Shown here one piece after another: positions 1-8,642 of a stretch of DNA of 64,000 nucleotides (positions are counted from its first letter, which is position 1; each line of letters opens with the position of its first letter). Below the pieces are notes generated by a model, which worked only from the letters and a program-made list of their open reading frames with translations, ran no database searches and had not been told where the DNA came from. Origin of the DNA: Leisingera sp. ANG-M7 (GTDB lineage: Bacteria; Pseudomonadota; Alphaproteobacteria; Rhodobacterales; Rhodobacteraceae); the NCBI RefSeq assembly GCF_000813965.1, contig NZ_JWLI01000006.1:310001-374000 (forward strand), read 5' to 3'. A program made the translations under genes and the position numbers.

Positions 1-10
1 CGATCTTCAT
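1..10 (-). CDS. 5' end of a gene cut by the window edge, probably 3-hydroxyisobutyrate dehydrogenase
   Basis: Only the first three codons (Met-Lys-Ile) and one further base are visible on the minus strand. The ATG overlaps the TGA of the hydrolase upstream of it as ATGA, so it is the next gene of the same operon. 3-Hydroxyisobutyrate dehydrogenases commonly start Met-Lys-Ile-Gly, and this enzyme would use the product of the neighbouring hydrolase. The identity is an inference from context; three residues cannot prove it. Confidence 0.35.
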
Positions 11-1053
11 TGCACGTCCTCCTCAAATGTCAGCGCGTCGGCGCCCAGCGGCGCCAGCATGTTCTCGACCGCCTGCGGCGGGACGGCCTCGCCCGCATAT
101 TGCCACTGCGGGTTGCGGTCCTTGTCGATGATCTGGGCCCGGATGCCCTCCAGAAAATCGCTGTGTTCCATAGCGCGGAATGTGTAGCGGTATTCCAGGT
201 CCAGCGCCCGGCGGATGGCAGGGCCGTCGGCACGCAGCCGGCGCAGCATTTCCAGCGTGCAGGCCATCGACAGCGGCGAGTTTCGTTTGAGAGATTTCAG
301 TGCGGCAGCGGCAAATTCGCTATCTCCGGCCTCAAGACTGGCAAGAATGTCCTCTAGGCTGTCCTTGCCGAAGTGTCTGGTCGTGTGCTCGCGAACCGTG
401 CGCAGCTTTCCCTCAGCCGCGGGCTTGGCGGCATCCTCGACCAGCCTGGCGCTGCCGGTTTCCTCCAGCGCGGAGATCAGAGCCGGCCATTGGTCCTGCG
501 GGATGAAGTAGTCGGCAAAGCCTGCGAGGATGGCATCATCCGCGCCCATCCTAGCGGCAGTCATGCCAAGGTATTCCCCCAGGTGATCCGGCGCCAGCGA
601 CAGCATCAGGGAACCGCCCACGTCCGGCACCAGGCCGATGCCGACCTCCGGCATGGCGATCTGGCTGCTTTCGCCGACGACCCGGTGGGTGCCGTGGCAG
701 CCGATGCCGACGCCGCCGCCCATGGTGAATCCTTGCATGAAGCTGATCACTGGCTTCTTATACTCAAAAATCAGTGCGTTCAGCCGGTATTCATCGCGCC
801 AGAAAGTACGGCCATAGGAATAGTCGCCCTTGGTGCCGGTGTCATAGAGCTCGGCAATATCACCGCCTGCGCAAAATGCCTTGTCGCCCTCGGCGTCGAT
901 CACCACCAGTTTGACGGTGTCATCCCTTGCCCAGTCGCGCATGGCGGCGTCGATAGCCATGCACATCTCATAGCTCATCGCGTTCAGCGCCTTGGGGCGG
1001 GTGAAGGTGATGCGGCCGGCCTGGCCGGAATTGCGGATGTGGATGTCACTCAT
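7..1053 (-). CDS. 3-hydroxyisobutyryl-CoA hydrolase (enoyl-CoA hydratase/isomerase family)
   Basis: A 348-aa crotonase-fold protein. The oxyanion-hole motif AGGDIAEL lies near residue 63, GGGVGIGCHG near 113, and the catalytic-acid region MPEVGIGLVPDVGGS near 134. The long C-terminal part and total length fit 3-hydroxyisobutyryl-CoA hydrolases rather than the roughly 260-aa hydratases. The enzyme frees 3-hydroxyisobutyrate from its CoA thioester in cytosolic valine breakdown. It sits 50 bp downstream of an acyl-CoA dehydrogenase and overlaps the next gene by ATGA, which suggests one operon for successive steps. A generic enoyl-CoA hydratase is the alternative, but length and neighbours make it less likely. 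Confidence 0.88.
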   Translation of the reverse strand: MSDIHIRNSGQAGRITFTRPKALNAMSYEMCMAIDAAMRDWARDDTVKLVVIDAEGDKAFCAGGDIAELYDTGTKGDYSYGRTFWRDEYRLNALIFEYKKPVISFMQGFTMGGGVGIGCHGTHRVVGESSQIAMPEVGIGLVPDVGGSLMLSLAPDHLGEYLGMTAARMGADDAILAGFADYFIPQDQWPALISALEETGSARLVEDAAKPAAEGKLRTVREHTTRHFGKDSLEDILASLEAGDSEFAAAALKSLKRNSPLSMACTLEMLRRLRADGPAIRRALDLEYRYTFRAMEHSDFLEGIRAQIIDKDRNPQWQYAGEAVPPQAVENMLAPLGADALTFEEDVQ

Positions 1054-1103
1054 CTGGCGTGCTCCATCAGTATGTCTTGCCGTACAGTCTGGGGCAGGGC
1101 GGG

Positions 1104-2243
1104 TCAGCCTGCAATCAGCTGGCGCGAGACGATCAGGCGCATGATCTCGTTGGTGCCTTCCAGGATCTGGTGCACCCGCAAGTCGCGGACGATCTTCTCA
1201 ACTCCATAATCCGCCAAATAGCCGTAGCCGCCGTGCAGCTGCAGGCAGCCGTTGGCCACGTCAAAGGCGGTGTCGGTAACCATCAGCTTGGCCATGGCGC
1301 AGAACTTGGTGGCGTCATGGGCGCCGGTGTCCAGTTTCCACGCGGCCTGGCGCAGGAAGGTGCGGGCTGCCTGCAGGCGGGTTTCATATTCCGCCAGCCG
1401 GAACTGCAGCGCTTGGAACTGGTTGATGGATTTGCCGAAGGCCTTGCGCTCGGACATGTACTGGACGGTCTGATCCAGCGCCGCCTGAGCGCCGCCCAAT
1501 GCACCGGCAGAGATGTTCAGCCGTCCGCCGTCGAGCCCCGCCATAGCATAGGAGAAGCCCTTGCCTTCCTCACCGATCAGGTTGTCTGCGGGGATTGCGC
1601 AGTCGTCGAACTGCACCTGCGAGGTGGGTTGCGCCTTCCAGCCCATCTTGTCCTCCAGCGCGCCGAAAGACAGGCCCGGGTTGCCGTCCTCGACCACCAC
1701 AGTGGAGATCCCCTTGGGGCCGTCTTCGCCGGTGCGGCACATCACGACATAGGCGTCAGAATAGGAGCCGCCGGAGATGAATGCCTTGGTGCCGTTCAGG
1801 ATGTAACCCTCATTGCTGCGCTCGGCGCGGGTTTTGAGAGCAGCGGCGTCAGAGCCGGAGCCCGGCTCGGTCAGGCAGTAGGAGAAGATCTTCTCCATGG
1901 TGCAGAGGCTGGGCAGCCATTTCTGCTTGGTCTCCTCGGAGCCGAACTTGTCGATCATGCCGCCGCACATGTTGTGGATCGACAGGAAGGAGCCGATGGC
2001 GGGGTCGGCCATGGCCAGCGCTTCGAAGACCAGCGTGGCGTCCAGGCGCGAAAGGCCGGAGCCGCCGTATTCCTCAGAGACGTAAAGCCCTCCGAAACCC
2101 AACTCTGCCAGTTTCGGCCACAGGGTTTTGGGGATGGTGCCTGCTTTCTCCCACTCTCGGGAATGCGGTGCGATGTTGTCCTGGCCGAATGCAAGGGCCA
2201 TGTCGAAAATGGCCTGCTGTTCCTCTGTCAGTGCAAAATCCAT
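1104..2243 (-). CDS. Acyl-CoA dehydrogenase, probably isobutyryl-CoA dehydrogenase
   Basis: A 379-aa, full-length acyl-CoA dehydrogenase. The N-terminal helical domain begins MDFALTEEQQAIFD, the FAD/substrate middle domain contains CLTEPGSGSDAAAL, and the C-terminal LEGTNEIMRLIVSR carries the usual catalytic-base Glu. A strong GGAGGAG ribosome site precedes the ATG. It should oxidise a short branched acyl-CoA and pass electrons to electron-transfer flavoprotein. Placement directly before 3-hydroxyisobutyryl-CoA hydrolase argues for isobutyryl-CoA (valine pathway). Substrate choice cannot be read directly from the sequence. Confidence 0.87.
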   Translation of the reverse strand: MDFALTEEQQAIFDMALAFGQDNIAPHSREWEKAGTIPKTLWPKLAELGFGGLYVSEEYGGSGLSRLDATLVFEALAMADPAIGSFLSIHNMCGGMIDKFGSEETKQKWLPSLCTMEKIFSYCLTEPGSGSDAAALKTRAERSNEGYILNGTKAFISGGSYSDAYVVMCRTGEDGPKGISTVVVEDGNPGLSFGALEDKMGWKAQPTSQVQFDDCAIPADNLIGEEGKGFSYAMAGLDGGRLNISAGALGGAQAALDQTVQYMSERKAFGKSINQFQALQFRLAEYETRLQAARTFLRQAAWKLDTGAHDATKFCAMAKLMVTDTAFDVANGCLQLHGGYGYLADYGVEKIVRDLRVHQILEGTNEIMRLIVSRQLIAG

Positions 2244-2466
2244 GCGCCGCTCCTCCCGCCGGTTAGATGAATTGAACAGTTGTTAATTTAATAGCGGCCG
2301 GGGGACGCTGAGGCAAGCTGCGCAATTGCAAAGCCGCCGTGCAGCATTGCCGCGGCATCTGGCACCCGGGGTCAGGAGAAAATTAAGAAACTTCGGCGAA
2401 ACTCTGTCTCAAACCGGTCATGTGCAGGTGAACCCTGCATTACGCATTCCAAAAGGAGCAGGCGAC

Positions 2467-4305
2467 GTGTCAAATTCAGGGGCGCAGCATTTTCTGGCAT
2501 CCAACCTCAGCGGATCCGCAAAGGGGGGTGGAAAAACACCGGATTTCCCGGCGGCGGTGGCCAGCAATGAACGGGCGAATTTCACAATGGCCATGCGCCA
2601 CGGCCTGCTGAAATCAAACGACGTTCCGGTTCGCGAACAGGTGGTGCGCCTGATGAAACTGTCACGCCGCAAGGCGGTTGAACGCAGTTTCAAGGACGCG
2701 GTCTATCTGATGGAGCAGGCGCTGGAACTGGATCCCAAGAACCGCTCTATCCATACCGCGCTCGGTGAGATCTACGAACTGATGGAGAAGCGCGACAAGG
2801 CGATTCTCTGCCATGTTGAGGCGCTGCGGCTGGAACCCCAGAACCCGGAATGCCTGGCCTATATCGGCAGCTATCTGATGCGGATCGGGCAGGATGAGGA
2901 AGCCATCAACTATTTCCAGGACTGCCTGAAGTTCGCGCCGTCAAATGAAGTTGTCTTTGCCCGCATGATGCACCTGAAACGGCGCAAATGCGACTGGTCC
3001 GAGTTCGGCAAGGCCCGCAAGAAGATCAAGAACTTCTCCAAGGTCATGAAGGCGATCGACCCGTTCTCCTTCCTGAGTGTGGTGGACGATCCGGAGATGC
3101 AGAAACAGTACTCAGTGCTTGCCGCCAACGCCAACAAGGTCTGCAAGGAAGAGACCGCCAGCTTTACCGCACCGCTTGCAAAGAAGGACAAGATCCGGAT
3201 CGGATATTTCTCCTGCGATTTCCTGGATCACGCGACAATGTACCTGATCGGCCGGATGTTCGAGCTGCATGACCGGGACCGGTTCGAGATCTACATCTAC
3301 GACTACGGCGCCATGACCCAGCAGCAGGGCCGCCTGCGGGCGGAGCAATCCGCGGATGTCTACCGCCAGGTCGGCGGCGTCGCGAGCGAGATCATTGTTG
3401 AACAGGCACGGGCGGACGGGCTGGACATCGCCATCGACCTGAAGGGGCACACCAAGGGCAACCGGATCAACCTGTTTGATCACCGGATGGCGCCGGTTCA
3501 GATATCCTATCTCGGCTACCCCGGCACCTCTGGTGTGGATGCCATTGATTACATGATTGCCGACCCGGTTGTGGTGCCGCCGAAGTACCGCAAGCACTAC
3601 ACCGAGAAAGTTCTCTATATGCCGGACTGCTACCAGTCGAACGACGACAGCCGAAAGGCCTCAGAGGATTTGCCCACGCGAGCGGATGTGGGTCTGCCGG
3701 AAGATGCGCTGGTGTTCTGCTCTTTCAACAGCCCCTACAAGGTGTCACCGGAAGAATTCGACATCTGGATGAAGCTGATGAAGCTGGTACCGGACAGTGT
3801 GCTGTGGTTCTACGCCGCCCATGACGACATCCGCGACAACATCCGCGTAGAAGCCAAGCGGCGGGGCGTCAGCCCGGACCGGATCGTGTTTGCCGGCTTC
3901 GCCCAGCAAGCGGAGCATCTTGCCCGTCTGCCGCTGGCGGACGTGTTCCTCGACACGTTTGCGGTGAACGCGCACACCACCGCCAGTGACGCGTTGTGGG
4001 CAGGTGTTCCCGTTGTCACAAAGGTCGGCAAGCAGTTTGCGGCGCGTGTTGCCGCCAGCCTTCTGCACTCTGTCGGAATGGATGAGCTGACCACCACAAC
4101 GCCGCAGCAGTATCAGGCCCTGGCTCTGAAGCTTGCCCGCGACAAGGACTATCTGGCCGATGTGAAAGCTAGGGTGCGTCAGGGGATCGAGACAGGTCCG
4201 CTCTATGATACGGAGAAGTTCACCCGCAACTTTGAGGCGCTGCTGGAGAAAACGCTGGAGCGGTTCAATGCCGGGCTGAAACCGGATCACATCAGCCTGA
4301 GCTGA
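2467..4305 (+). CDS. TPR-containing glycosyltransferase family 41 (O-GlcNAc transferase/SPINDLY-like)
   Basis: A 612-aa protein. TPR-like helices occupy roughly residues 40-190 (AVYLMEQALELDPKN and two further units), followed by a GT41 catalytic region from about residue 240 to 590 with the signature HTTASDALWAGVPVVT. The family transfers sugars, in eukaryotes GlcNAc to Ser/Thr; bacterial members often glycosylate proteins such as flagellin, but the substrate here is unknown. A GTG start at 2467 is chosen because AAGGAG lies 8 bp upstream; an ATG at 2326 would add 47 residues without a ribosome site. The gene stands alone, convergent with an L,D-transpeptidase. Confidence 0.85.
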   Translation: MSNSGAQHFLASNLSGSAKGGGKTPDFPAAVASNERANFTMAMRHGLLKSNDVPVREQVVRLMKLSRRKAVERSFKDAVYLMEQALELDPKNRSIHTALGEIYELMEKRDKAILCHVEALRLEPQNPECLAYIGSYLMRIGQDEEAINYFQDCLKFAPSNEVVFARMMHLKRRKCDWSEFGKARKKIKNFSKVMKAIDPFSFLSVVDDPEMQKQYSVLAANANKVCKEETASFTAPLAKKDKIRIGYFSCDFLDHATMYLIGRMFELHDRDRFEIYIYDYGAMTQQQGRLRAEQSADVYRQVGGVASEIIVEQARADGLDIAIDLKGHTKGNRINLFDHRMAPVQISYLGYPGTSGVDAIDYMIADPVVVPPKYRKHYTEKVLYMPDCYQSNDDSRKASEDLPTRADVGLPEDALVFCSFNSPYKVSPEEFDIWMKLMKLVPDSVLWFYAAHDDIRDNIRVEAKRRGVSPDRIVFAGFAQQAEHLARLPLADVFLDTFAVNAHTTASDALWAGVPVVTKVGKQFAARVAASLLHSVGMDELTTTTPQQYQALALKLARDKDYLADVKARVRQGIETGPLYDTEKFTRNFEALLEKTLERFNAGLKPDHISLS

Positions 4306-4325
4306 CGCAACTGACCAACGTATAA

Positions 4326-4348
4326 GGGCGCGGGATATTCCCGCGCCC
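4326..4348. terminator. Hairpin between convergent genes
   Basis: A perfect 10-bp stem, GGGCGCGGGA / TCCCGCGCCC, with a 3-base loop, lying between the convergent glycosyltransferase and L,D-transpeptidase genes. The flanks (GTATA / TATAC) extend the symmetry. There is no T run, so efficiency as an intrinsic terminator is uncertain. Confidence 0.5.
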
Positions 4349-4384
4349 GTATACATTCGGGGCCTGCCGGTGCGGGCTCGCTGA

Positions 4385-4987
4385 TCAGAGCAGCCGCACC
4401 TGGGTGCCGATTTGCACCAGTTCATACAGCTCTTCGACGTGCTGATTATAAAGGCCGATGCAGCCGGAGGAGCTCTGCCGCCCGATCTTGCGGGTGTCAT
4501 GGGTGCCGTGCACCAGATAGGCGGGCCAGTCCAGATACATCGCTCGGGTGCCCAGCGGGTTGTTCGGAACGCCGCCCTCGATTGTCACCGGGAGCGATGG
4601 GTCGCGTTCCCGCATCGAGGCGGTCGGGGTCCAGCTGGGGTTTTCCCTCTTGCGCACCACCTCGGTGTAGCCGCGTTTGGTCAGGTCCTCGGTCATCGGC
4701 ACCGAAGAGGGGAACAGCCGGTAGGTTTCATTGTCCGGTCCCCAGTAATGCAGCGCGCGGGAACTGATGTCGGCCAGCAGGCAGCCAACGCCCAGCGTCT
4801 CGAAATGATCCTGCCAGTTCTGCTGGCTGAAGGCGGAGGTGTTGCGCTGCACCGGCACTTCTTCGCGGATGGCGGGTTCGTTCTGCGGGAAGGCGTCGGT
4901 GGATTGCGCGCGCAGAAGGGCCGGGGTGGCCAGGGTCGCGCCAAGCCCCATCAGGGTTGCGCGGCGGGTGATGCGGAGTTTGGTCAT
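4385..4987 (-). CDS. L,D-transpeptidase (YkuD domain), Tat-exported
   Basis: A 200-aa exported protein. The N-terminus has a twin-arginine signal (ITRRATLMGLGATLATPALL, residues 6-25) ending near ALLRAQS. The YkuD catalytic signature is present as HGTHD (His160/His163) followed by SSSGCIGL with the nucleophile Cys176. Such enzymes form meso-DAP to meso-DAP crosslinks in peptidoglycan or anchor lipoproteins in the periplasm. The usual HG-C-R/H-N ending of the motif is changed to GCIGLYN, a common variant. Single gene; GAGG precedes the ATG. Confidence 0.87.
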   Translation of the reverse strand: MTKLRITRRATLMGLGATLATPALLRAQSTDAFPQNEPAIREEVPVQRNTSAFSQQNWQDHFETLGVGCLLADISSRALHYWGPDNETYRLFPSSVPMTEDLTKRGYTEVVRKRENPSWTPTASMRERDPSLPVTIEGGVPNNPLGTRAMYLDWPAYLVHGTHDTRKIGRQSSSGCIGLYNQHVEELYELVQIGTQVRLL

Positions 4988-5095
4988 GTTGCCTCTACCG
5001 TGCTGCTCGAAAACTCCGCAGCAAGATAAGCATGCCTACGGGTTTTCCTAGGGGCGAAATAGCGGAAATTCCCGGTCTCACAAGCTTGTGTAATG

Positions 5096-5121
5096 CCGGG
5101 CGGCGGAACTTTGCCGCCCGG
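5096..5121 (-). terminator. Hairpin downstream of desaturase gene
   Basis: A 9-bp perfect stem CCGGGCGGC / GCCGCCCGG with an 8-base loop starts 16 bp after the desaturase stop codon. No U run follows on the minus strand, so it is a likely but unproven transcript end. Confidence 0.4.
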
Positions 5122-5136
5122 TGCAGCAGTTGCTGT

Positions 5137-6171
5137 TCAAGCCGGCAGGCTGCGGACCTGGGCAAAGGACAGAAGGCGCTTGCTGTCCTCATCCCACAGA
5201 TGCAGCCGGGCGTTGGCCAGACTTTCGCGGATGGTCATCCGGTTGCCTTCGGCCAATTCGGCGTGGTCGCGCAGCACCTCGGGCAGGCGATAGAAAGGGA
5301 TGCGGCTGTAGAGGTGGTGCACATGGTGGATGCCGATATTGGCGCTGAGCCACTGCAGCACCGGCGGCAGCACGTAATGAGAGCTGCCGTGCAGCGCGGC
5401 GTCATGCAGCTGCCAGTCTTCTTCACTCTCCCACTGGGTGGTCTCGAATTGGTGCTGCACGTAGAACAGCCACAGGCCCGCAGTGGCGGCAATCAGCGTG
5501 GCCGGCAGGAAGATCAGCAGCAGTGGCATCAGCCCGCCGAAGTACCAGATCAGCCCCAGCGCGGCCAGGATCGACGCATTGGTGCCCATGGCGCTGATCC
5601 AGTAGCGGGCCTGGCCAGTCAGGCCGTAAGGGATGCGGTTCTGCAGGAAGAACAGGTAGCCGGGGCCGATCCCGAACAGGGTCACCGGGTGGCGGTACAG
5701 CCGGTAGACCAGCCGGTCCCAGCGGCTGGCAGCGCGGTATTCGGCCACGGTCATCGTGTGAATGTCGCCCATGCCGCGTTTGCCGAGGTTGCCGTGGGTG
5801 CTGTGATGGATCGAATGGGTGCGGCGCCAGACGTCATAGGGCGTGAGCGTAAGCACGCCGATAATGCGGCCCACCCAGTCGCTGACATGACGGTTGTTGA
5901 AAAAGGAGCCATGCCCGCAATCGTGCTGGATGGTGAACAGGCGCAACAGGAAAGCGGCGATCAGCACGGAAATGGCCAGCGTCAGCCAATAGCTCACGGA
6001 CAGCGACCACCAGGCCAGCGCCCAAAGAAGGAGGAAAGGCACCACAGTCACTGCCAGCTCAAAGCTGCTGCGCAGGGCGCTGGGGTCTCGGTACTGGGCC
6101 AGGATCTTGACCCAGTCGCGGGCGGACTTAGCAGCCGCCTGCGGCTGGTTCGGTATTTCTGTCTTGCTCAT
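5137..6171 (-). CDS. Membrane fatty acid desaturase
   Basis: A 344-aa integral membrane di-iron enzyme. Three histidine boxes are visible: HDCGH (residues 83-87), HSIHHSTH (119-126) and HHVHH near residue 282. Hydrophobic segments lie around residues 40-80 and 170-225, as in the FA_desaturase family. It should introduce a double bond into a membrane acyl chain using oxygen and an electron donor. It could equally be a related hydroxylase, as the histidine pattern does not separate these. Monocistronic by appearance, with a hairpin downstream. Confidence 0.85.
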   Translation of the reverse strand: MSKTEIPNQPQAAAKSARDWVKILAQYRDPSALRSSFELAVTVVPFLLLWALAWWSLSVSYWLTLAISVLIAAFLLRLFTIQHDCGHGSFFNNRHVSDWVGRIIGVLTLTPYDVWRRTHSIHHSTHGNLGKRGMGDIHTMTVAEYRAASRWDRLVYRLYRHPVTLFGIGPGYLFFLQNRIPYGLTGQARYWISAMGTNASILAALGLIWYFGGLMPLLLIFLPATLIAATAGLWLFYVQHQFETTQWESEEDWQLHDAALHGSSHYVLPPVLQWLSANIGIHHVHHLYSRIPFYRLPEVLRDHAELAEGNRMTIRESLANARLHLWDEDSKRLLSFAQVRSLPA

Positions 6172-6377
6172 GCGCCTGCCGTTTGTCTGTCTGTTCCTGC
6201 CCGGATAGACGAGTTACGCAGCGGAACAAGCAAAAACCGGCCTGTGCGCCTGCATTTCCGGCGAATTTCCGGCGCCATTGCAGGAACGCCATCATTTCGG
6301 GGGGATTTGCGCAGGTTCCTTGCAGGAATGGCTGCAGGGCGGCCTCCAGTGTGCAGGCGGCTTCTGGCACCTGCGAG

Positions 6378-6794
6378 TCACAAGCCGATGGCTTTTTCCG
6401 TTGCCAGGATCTCGAACGTGGCCTTGCCCTCGGCGTTGTATTTGCGGACCGTATCGCTGTTGCGCACCACAGTCAGACAGCGGTAGCGCCCGCCGTCCTT
6501 GGGCATTGAGACGCAGATCTGGTTGCCGTCGGTGATCGCATAGGCGCCAGCCCCGGACCAGCCGCCGCCCTCCAGTTCCCCAACCAGCCGGTTGCCGGGT
6601 TCATAGTAGAACCGGAAGGTTTTGGTGCCTGCCTTGGCGGTTACCGCCTTTCCCACAACCAGATCGGCGATCTCTTCCGCGGTCATTGCGGTGCCGCCGT
6701 TGCTTAAGTCAGTTTGCAGCTCCGTTTCAGCCGATGCCGCACAGGCGAAAGTTGCAGCTGCTGCAGCGGAGGTTAAGAAGGTTCGAGGTGTCAT
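6378..6794 (-). CDS. Small exported protein of unknown function
   Basis: A 138-aa protein with a clear N-terminal signal peptide (TFLTSAAAAATFACAASA, cleavage likely after ASA near residue 22). The mature part has repeated short beta-like stretches, including a glycine-rich LEGGGWSGAGAY and a single Cys-containing QICVSMPKDGGRYRC segment. No catalytic motif is recognised. The ATG is preceded by AAGGAC. It is divergent from the ToxR-like regulator 140 bp away, so it might be under that regulator's control; this is only positional inference. Confidence 0.7.
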   Translation of the reverse strand: MTPRTFLTSAAAAATFACAASAETELQTDLSNGGTAMTAEEIADLVVGKAVTAKAGTKTFRFYYEPGNRLVGELEGGGWSGAGAYAITDGNQICVSMPKDGGRYRCLTVVRNSDTVRKYNAEGKATFEILATEKAIGL

Positions 6795-6934
6795 TCTCTT
6801 GTCCTTTCAGGTTGGTCTAAAATCTGAGGTGCCGGCGCCTGCTGCTCCAGCCTTGGCCCTGAAGATGCGCAAAAGCTTGATAATCTGATGACTTTTTCTG
6901 ATTTCTGTATGACAATCCCTGCCTAAAGGGGCAG

Positions 6935-8578
6935 ATGTCCGGCATGTATGTTTTTGATGAGTTCGAGTTTGATCCGGGCGGCACCGGGCTGCGCAGGCAA
7001 GGCGAAGACGTCGCGCTGGAGCCGCAGGCGCTGCAGTTGCTGGAGGTTCTCATCCGGAACCGGGGCCGTGTCGTCAGCAAGGACGACCTGATAGCGGAGA
7101 TCTGGCAGGGACGGGCAATCACCGATGCGGCGCTCAACACCCGGATACGGTCCGTGCGGCGCGCGCTGGGGGATGACGCGGCGCAGCAGCGTTATATCAA
7201 GACCTTTCCGAAACGCGGCTACAGCTTTGCCGCGGAAACACAGGCAGATGCTCCGCTTGGGCCTCAAAACCGCAGGCGCGTTGGGCTGGCTGGCGCGCTT
7301 GCGTCGCTGGCTGTTCTGACGGTCGCCCTGCTGTTCTGGCTGTGGCCGGCGCCAAAGGCAGCGGTTGAGGCAAGGCCCTCGCTGGCGGTGCTGCGGTTTG
7401 AGACCCTGGGCGAGGAGGGCGCCGAGCCATTCTTCGCCGAGGGGCTGACGGAGGAACTGACAACCCATCTGGCGCGGTTCCGGGAGCTGTTCGTGATATC
7501 TGCGGCGACCATGCGGGCCTATCCCGGTGATCCGGCGGCACAATTGCAGGCGGCACGGGATTTGGGACTGAGCCATGCCTTGCGCGGCAGTGTCCGGCGG
7601 GACGCAGGCCGCATCCGCATCACTGCAGAGCTGATCGGTCTGCCGGAAGGGCGCACGTTGTGGGCGGAACAGTTCGAGCGAGAGCTGGCCGGTGTGTTTT
7701 CAATTCAGGACGGGATTACTCGTGCCATCGCCGGGCGGCTGCTCCCAGAGATCGAAACGTCGCAAGCCTCCGGACAGCTTTCACGCCCGACAGAGGACCT
7801 GAGCGCCTGGGACCTGTACCTGCGCGGACGGTTGCAACAGGGCATCCTGACAGCGGAAGCGCAGAGGGAAGCGCTGCGGCTGGCGCGGCTGGCGGCAGAG
7901 ATGGACCCGGGCTTTGCTGCCGCCCGCAGCCTGGAGGCGCGGGCTTTGGGAACGCAGTTTTTCCACGGCTGGGTGGAAGAGGGGCAAGCGGTGCTGGATC
8001 AAGCCATTGACGCGGCACAGGCCGCGATCCGGTTGGACAACAACGATCCACAAGCCCATGCGGCGCTTGGATATATCTACCGTTTTACCGGCAAGGGGGA
8101 GCCTGCGATTGCCAATTTGGAACGCGCAGCGGAACTCAATCCCAACGATGCCCGCATCCGGCTGGAGCTTGCCCATACGCTGGACTGGTTCCGCCTGCAG
8201 GAACGTGCGCTGCCGCAAGCCGAGATGGCGATCCGCCTCAGCCCGCGCGACCCGATGCTGCACGCCATGTATTTCTACAAGGGTCACATCCTGTTCCACT
8301 TGGGCCGCCATGACGACGCGCTGGAAGCCGCACGGCAGATGCGGGCGGTGGCGAAAAGCCCGGTGTGGCAGGTCTATGCCCATCTGCTGCGCGCTGCCAA
8401 TCTGTCCCGGCTGGGCCGCAGTGATGAGGCGCAGGCAGCCATAGAAGCGGCGCTGGCCATCAATCCAAAATTGTCGGTTGCGGCGATGCGCAAACAATTC
8501 GAGGGCAGCAAGAACCACCCGGAAAACCGGCGCATTTGGCTGGAAAGCCTGCAGGTCGCGGGATTGCCGGAGGAATAA
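6935..8578 (+). CDS. ToxR/CadC-type winged-helix regulator with TM anchor and TPR domain
   Basis: A 547-aa protein. Residues 1-100 form an OmpR-type winged helix (Trans_reg_C) ending IKTFPKRGYSF. A single membrane helix lies at about 117-138. A TolB/FlgO-like alpha/beta segment (PSLAVLRFETLGEEGAEPFF onward) is at about 148-270, and TPR repeats fill the C-terminal half. This arrangement is known from CadC-like regulators and adenylate-cyclase-associated proteins: a cytoplasmic DNA-binding domain with a periplasmic sensor. The ligand and target genes are unknown. AAAGGGG precedes the ATG; a second ATG at 6944 is a possible start. Confidence 0.82.
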   Translation: MSGMYVFDEFEFDPGGTGLRRQGEDVALEPQALQLLEVLIRNRGRVVSKDDLIAEIWQGRAITDAALNTRIRSVRRALGDDAAQQRYIKTFPKRGYSFAAETQADAPLGPQNRRRVGLAGALASLAVLTVALLFWLWPAPKAAVEARPSLAVLRFETLGEEGAEPFFAEGLTEELTTHLARFRELFVISAATMRAYPGDPAAQLQAARDLGLSHALRGSVRRDAGRIRITAELIGLPEGRTLWAEQFERELAGVFSIQDGITRAIAGRLLPEIETSQASGQLSRPTEDLSAWDLYLRGRLQQGILTAEAQREALRLARLAAEMDPGFAAARSLEARALGTQFFHGWVEEGQAVLDQAIDAAQAAIRLDNNDPQAHAALGYIYRFTGKGEPAIANLERAAELNPNDARIRLELAHTLDWFRLQERALPQAEMAIRLSPRDPMLHAMYFYKGHILFHLGRHDDALEAARQMRAVAKSPVWQVYAHLLRAANLSRLGRSDEAQAAIEAALAINPKLSVAAMRKQFEGSKNHPENRRIWLESLQVAGLPEE

Positions 8579-8594
8579 CAAGCGGCAGAAACGA

Positions 8595-8623
8595 AAAAGG
8601 CCCCGGAATGTCCGGGGCCTTTT
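8595..8623. terminator. Bidirectional intrinsic terminator
   Basis: A 13-bp perfect stem AAAAGGCCCCGGA / TCCGGGGCCTTTT with a 3-base loop between the convergent regulator and mmsA genes. T/A runs on both sides suit termination in both directions. Confidence 0.85.
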
Positions 8624-8642
8624 CCTATTAAGTGGCAGGGAG

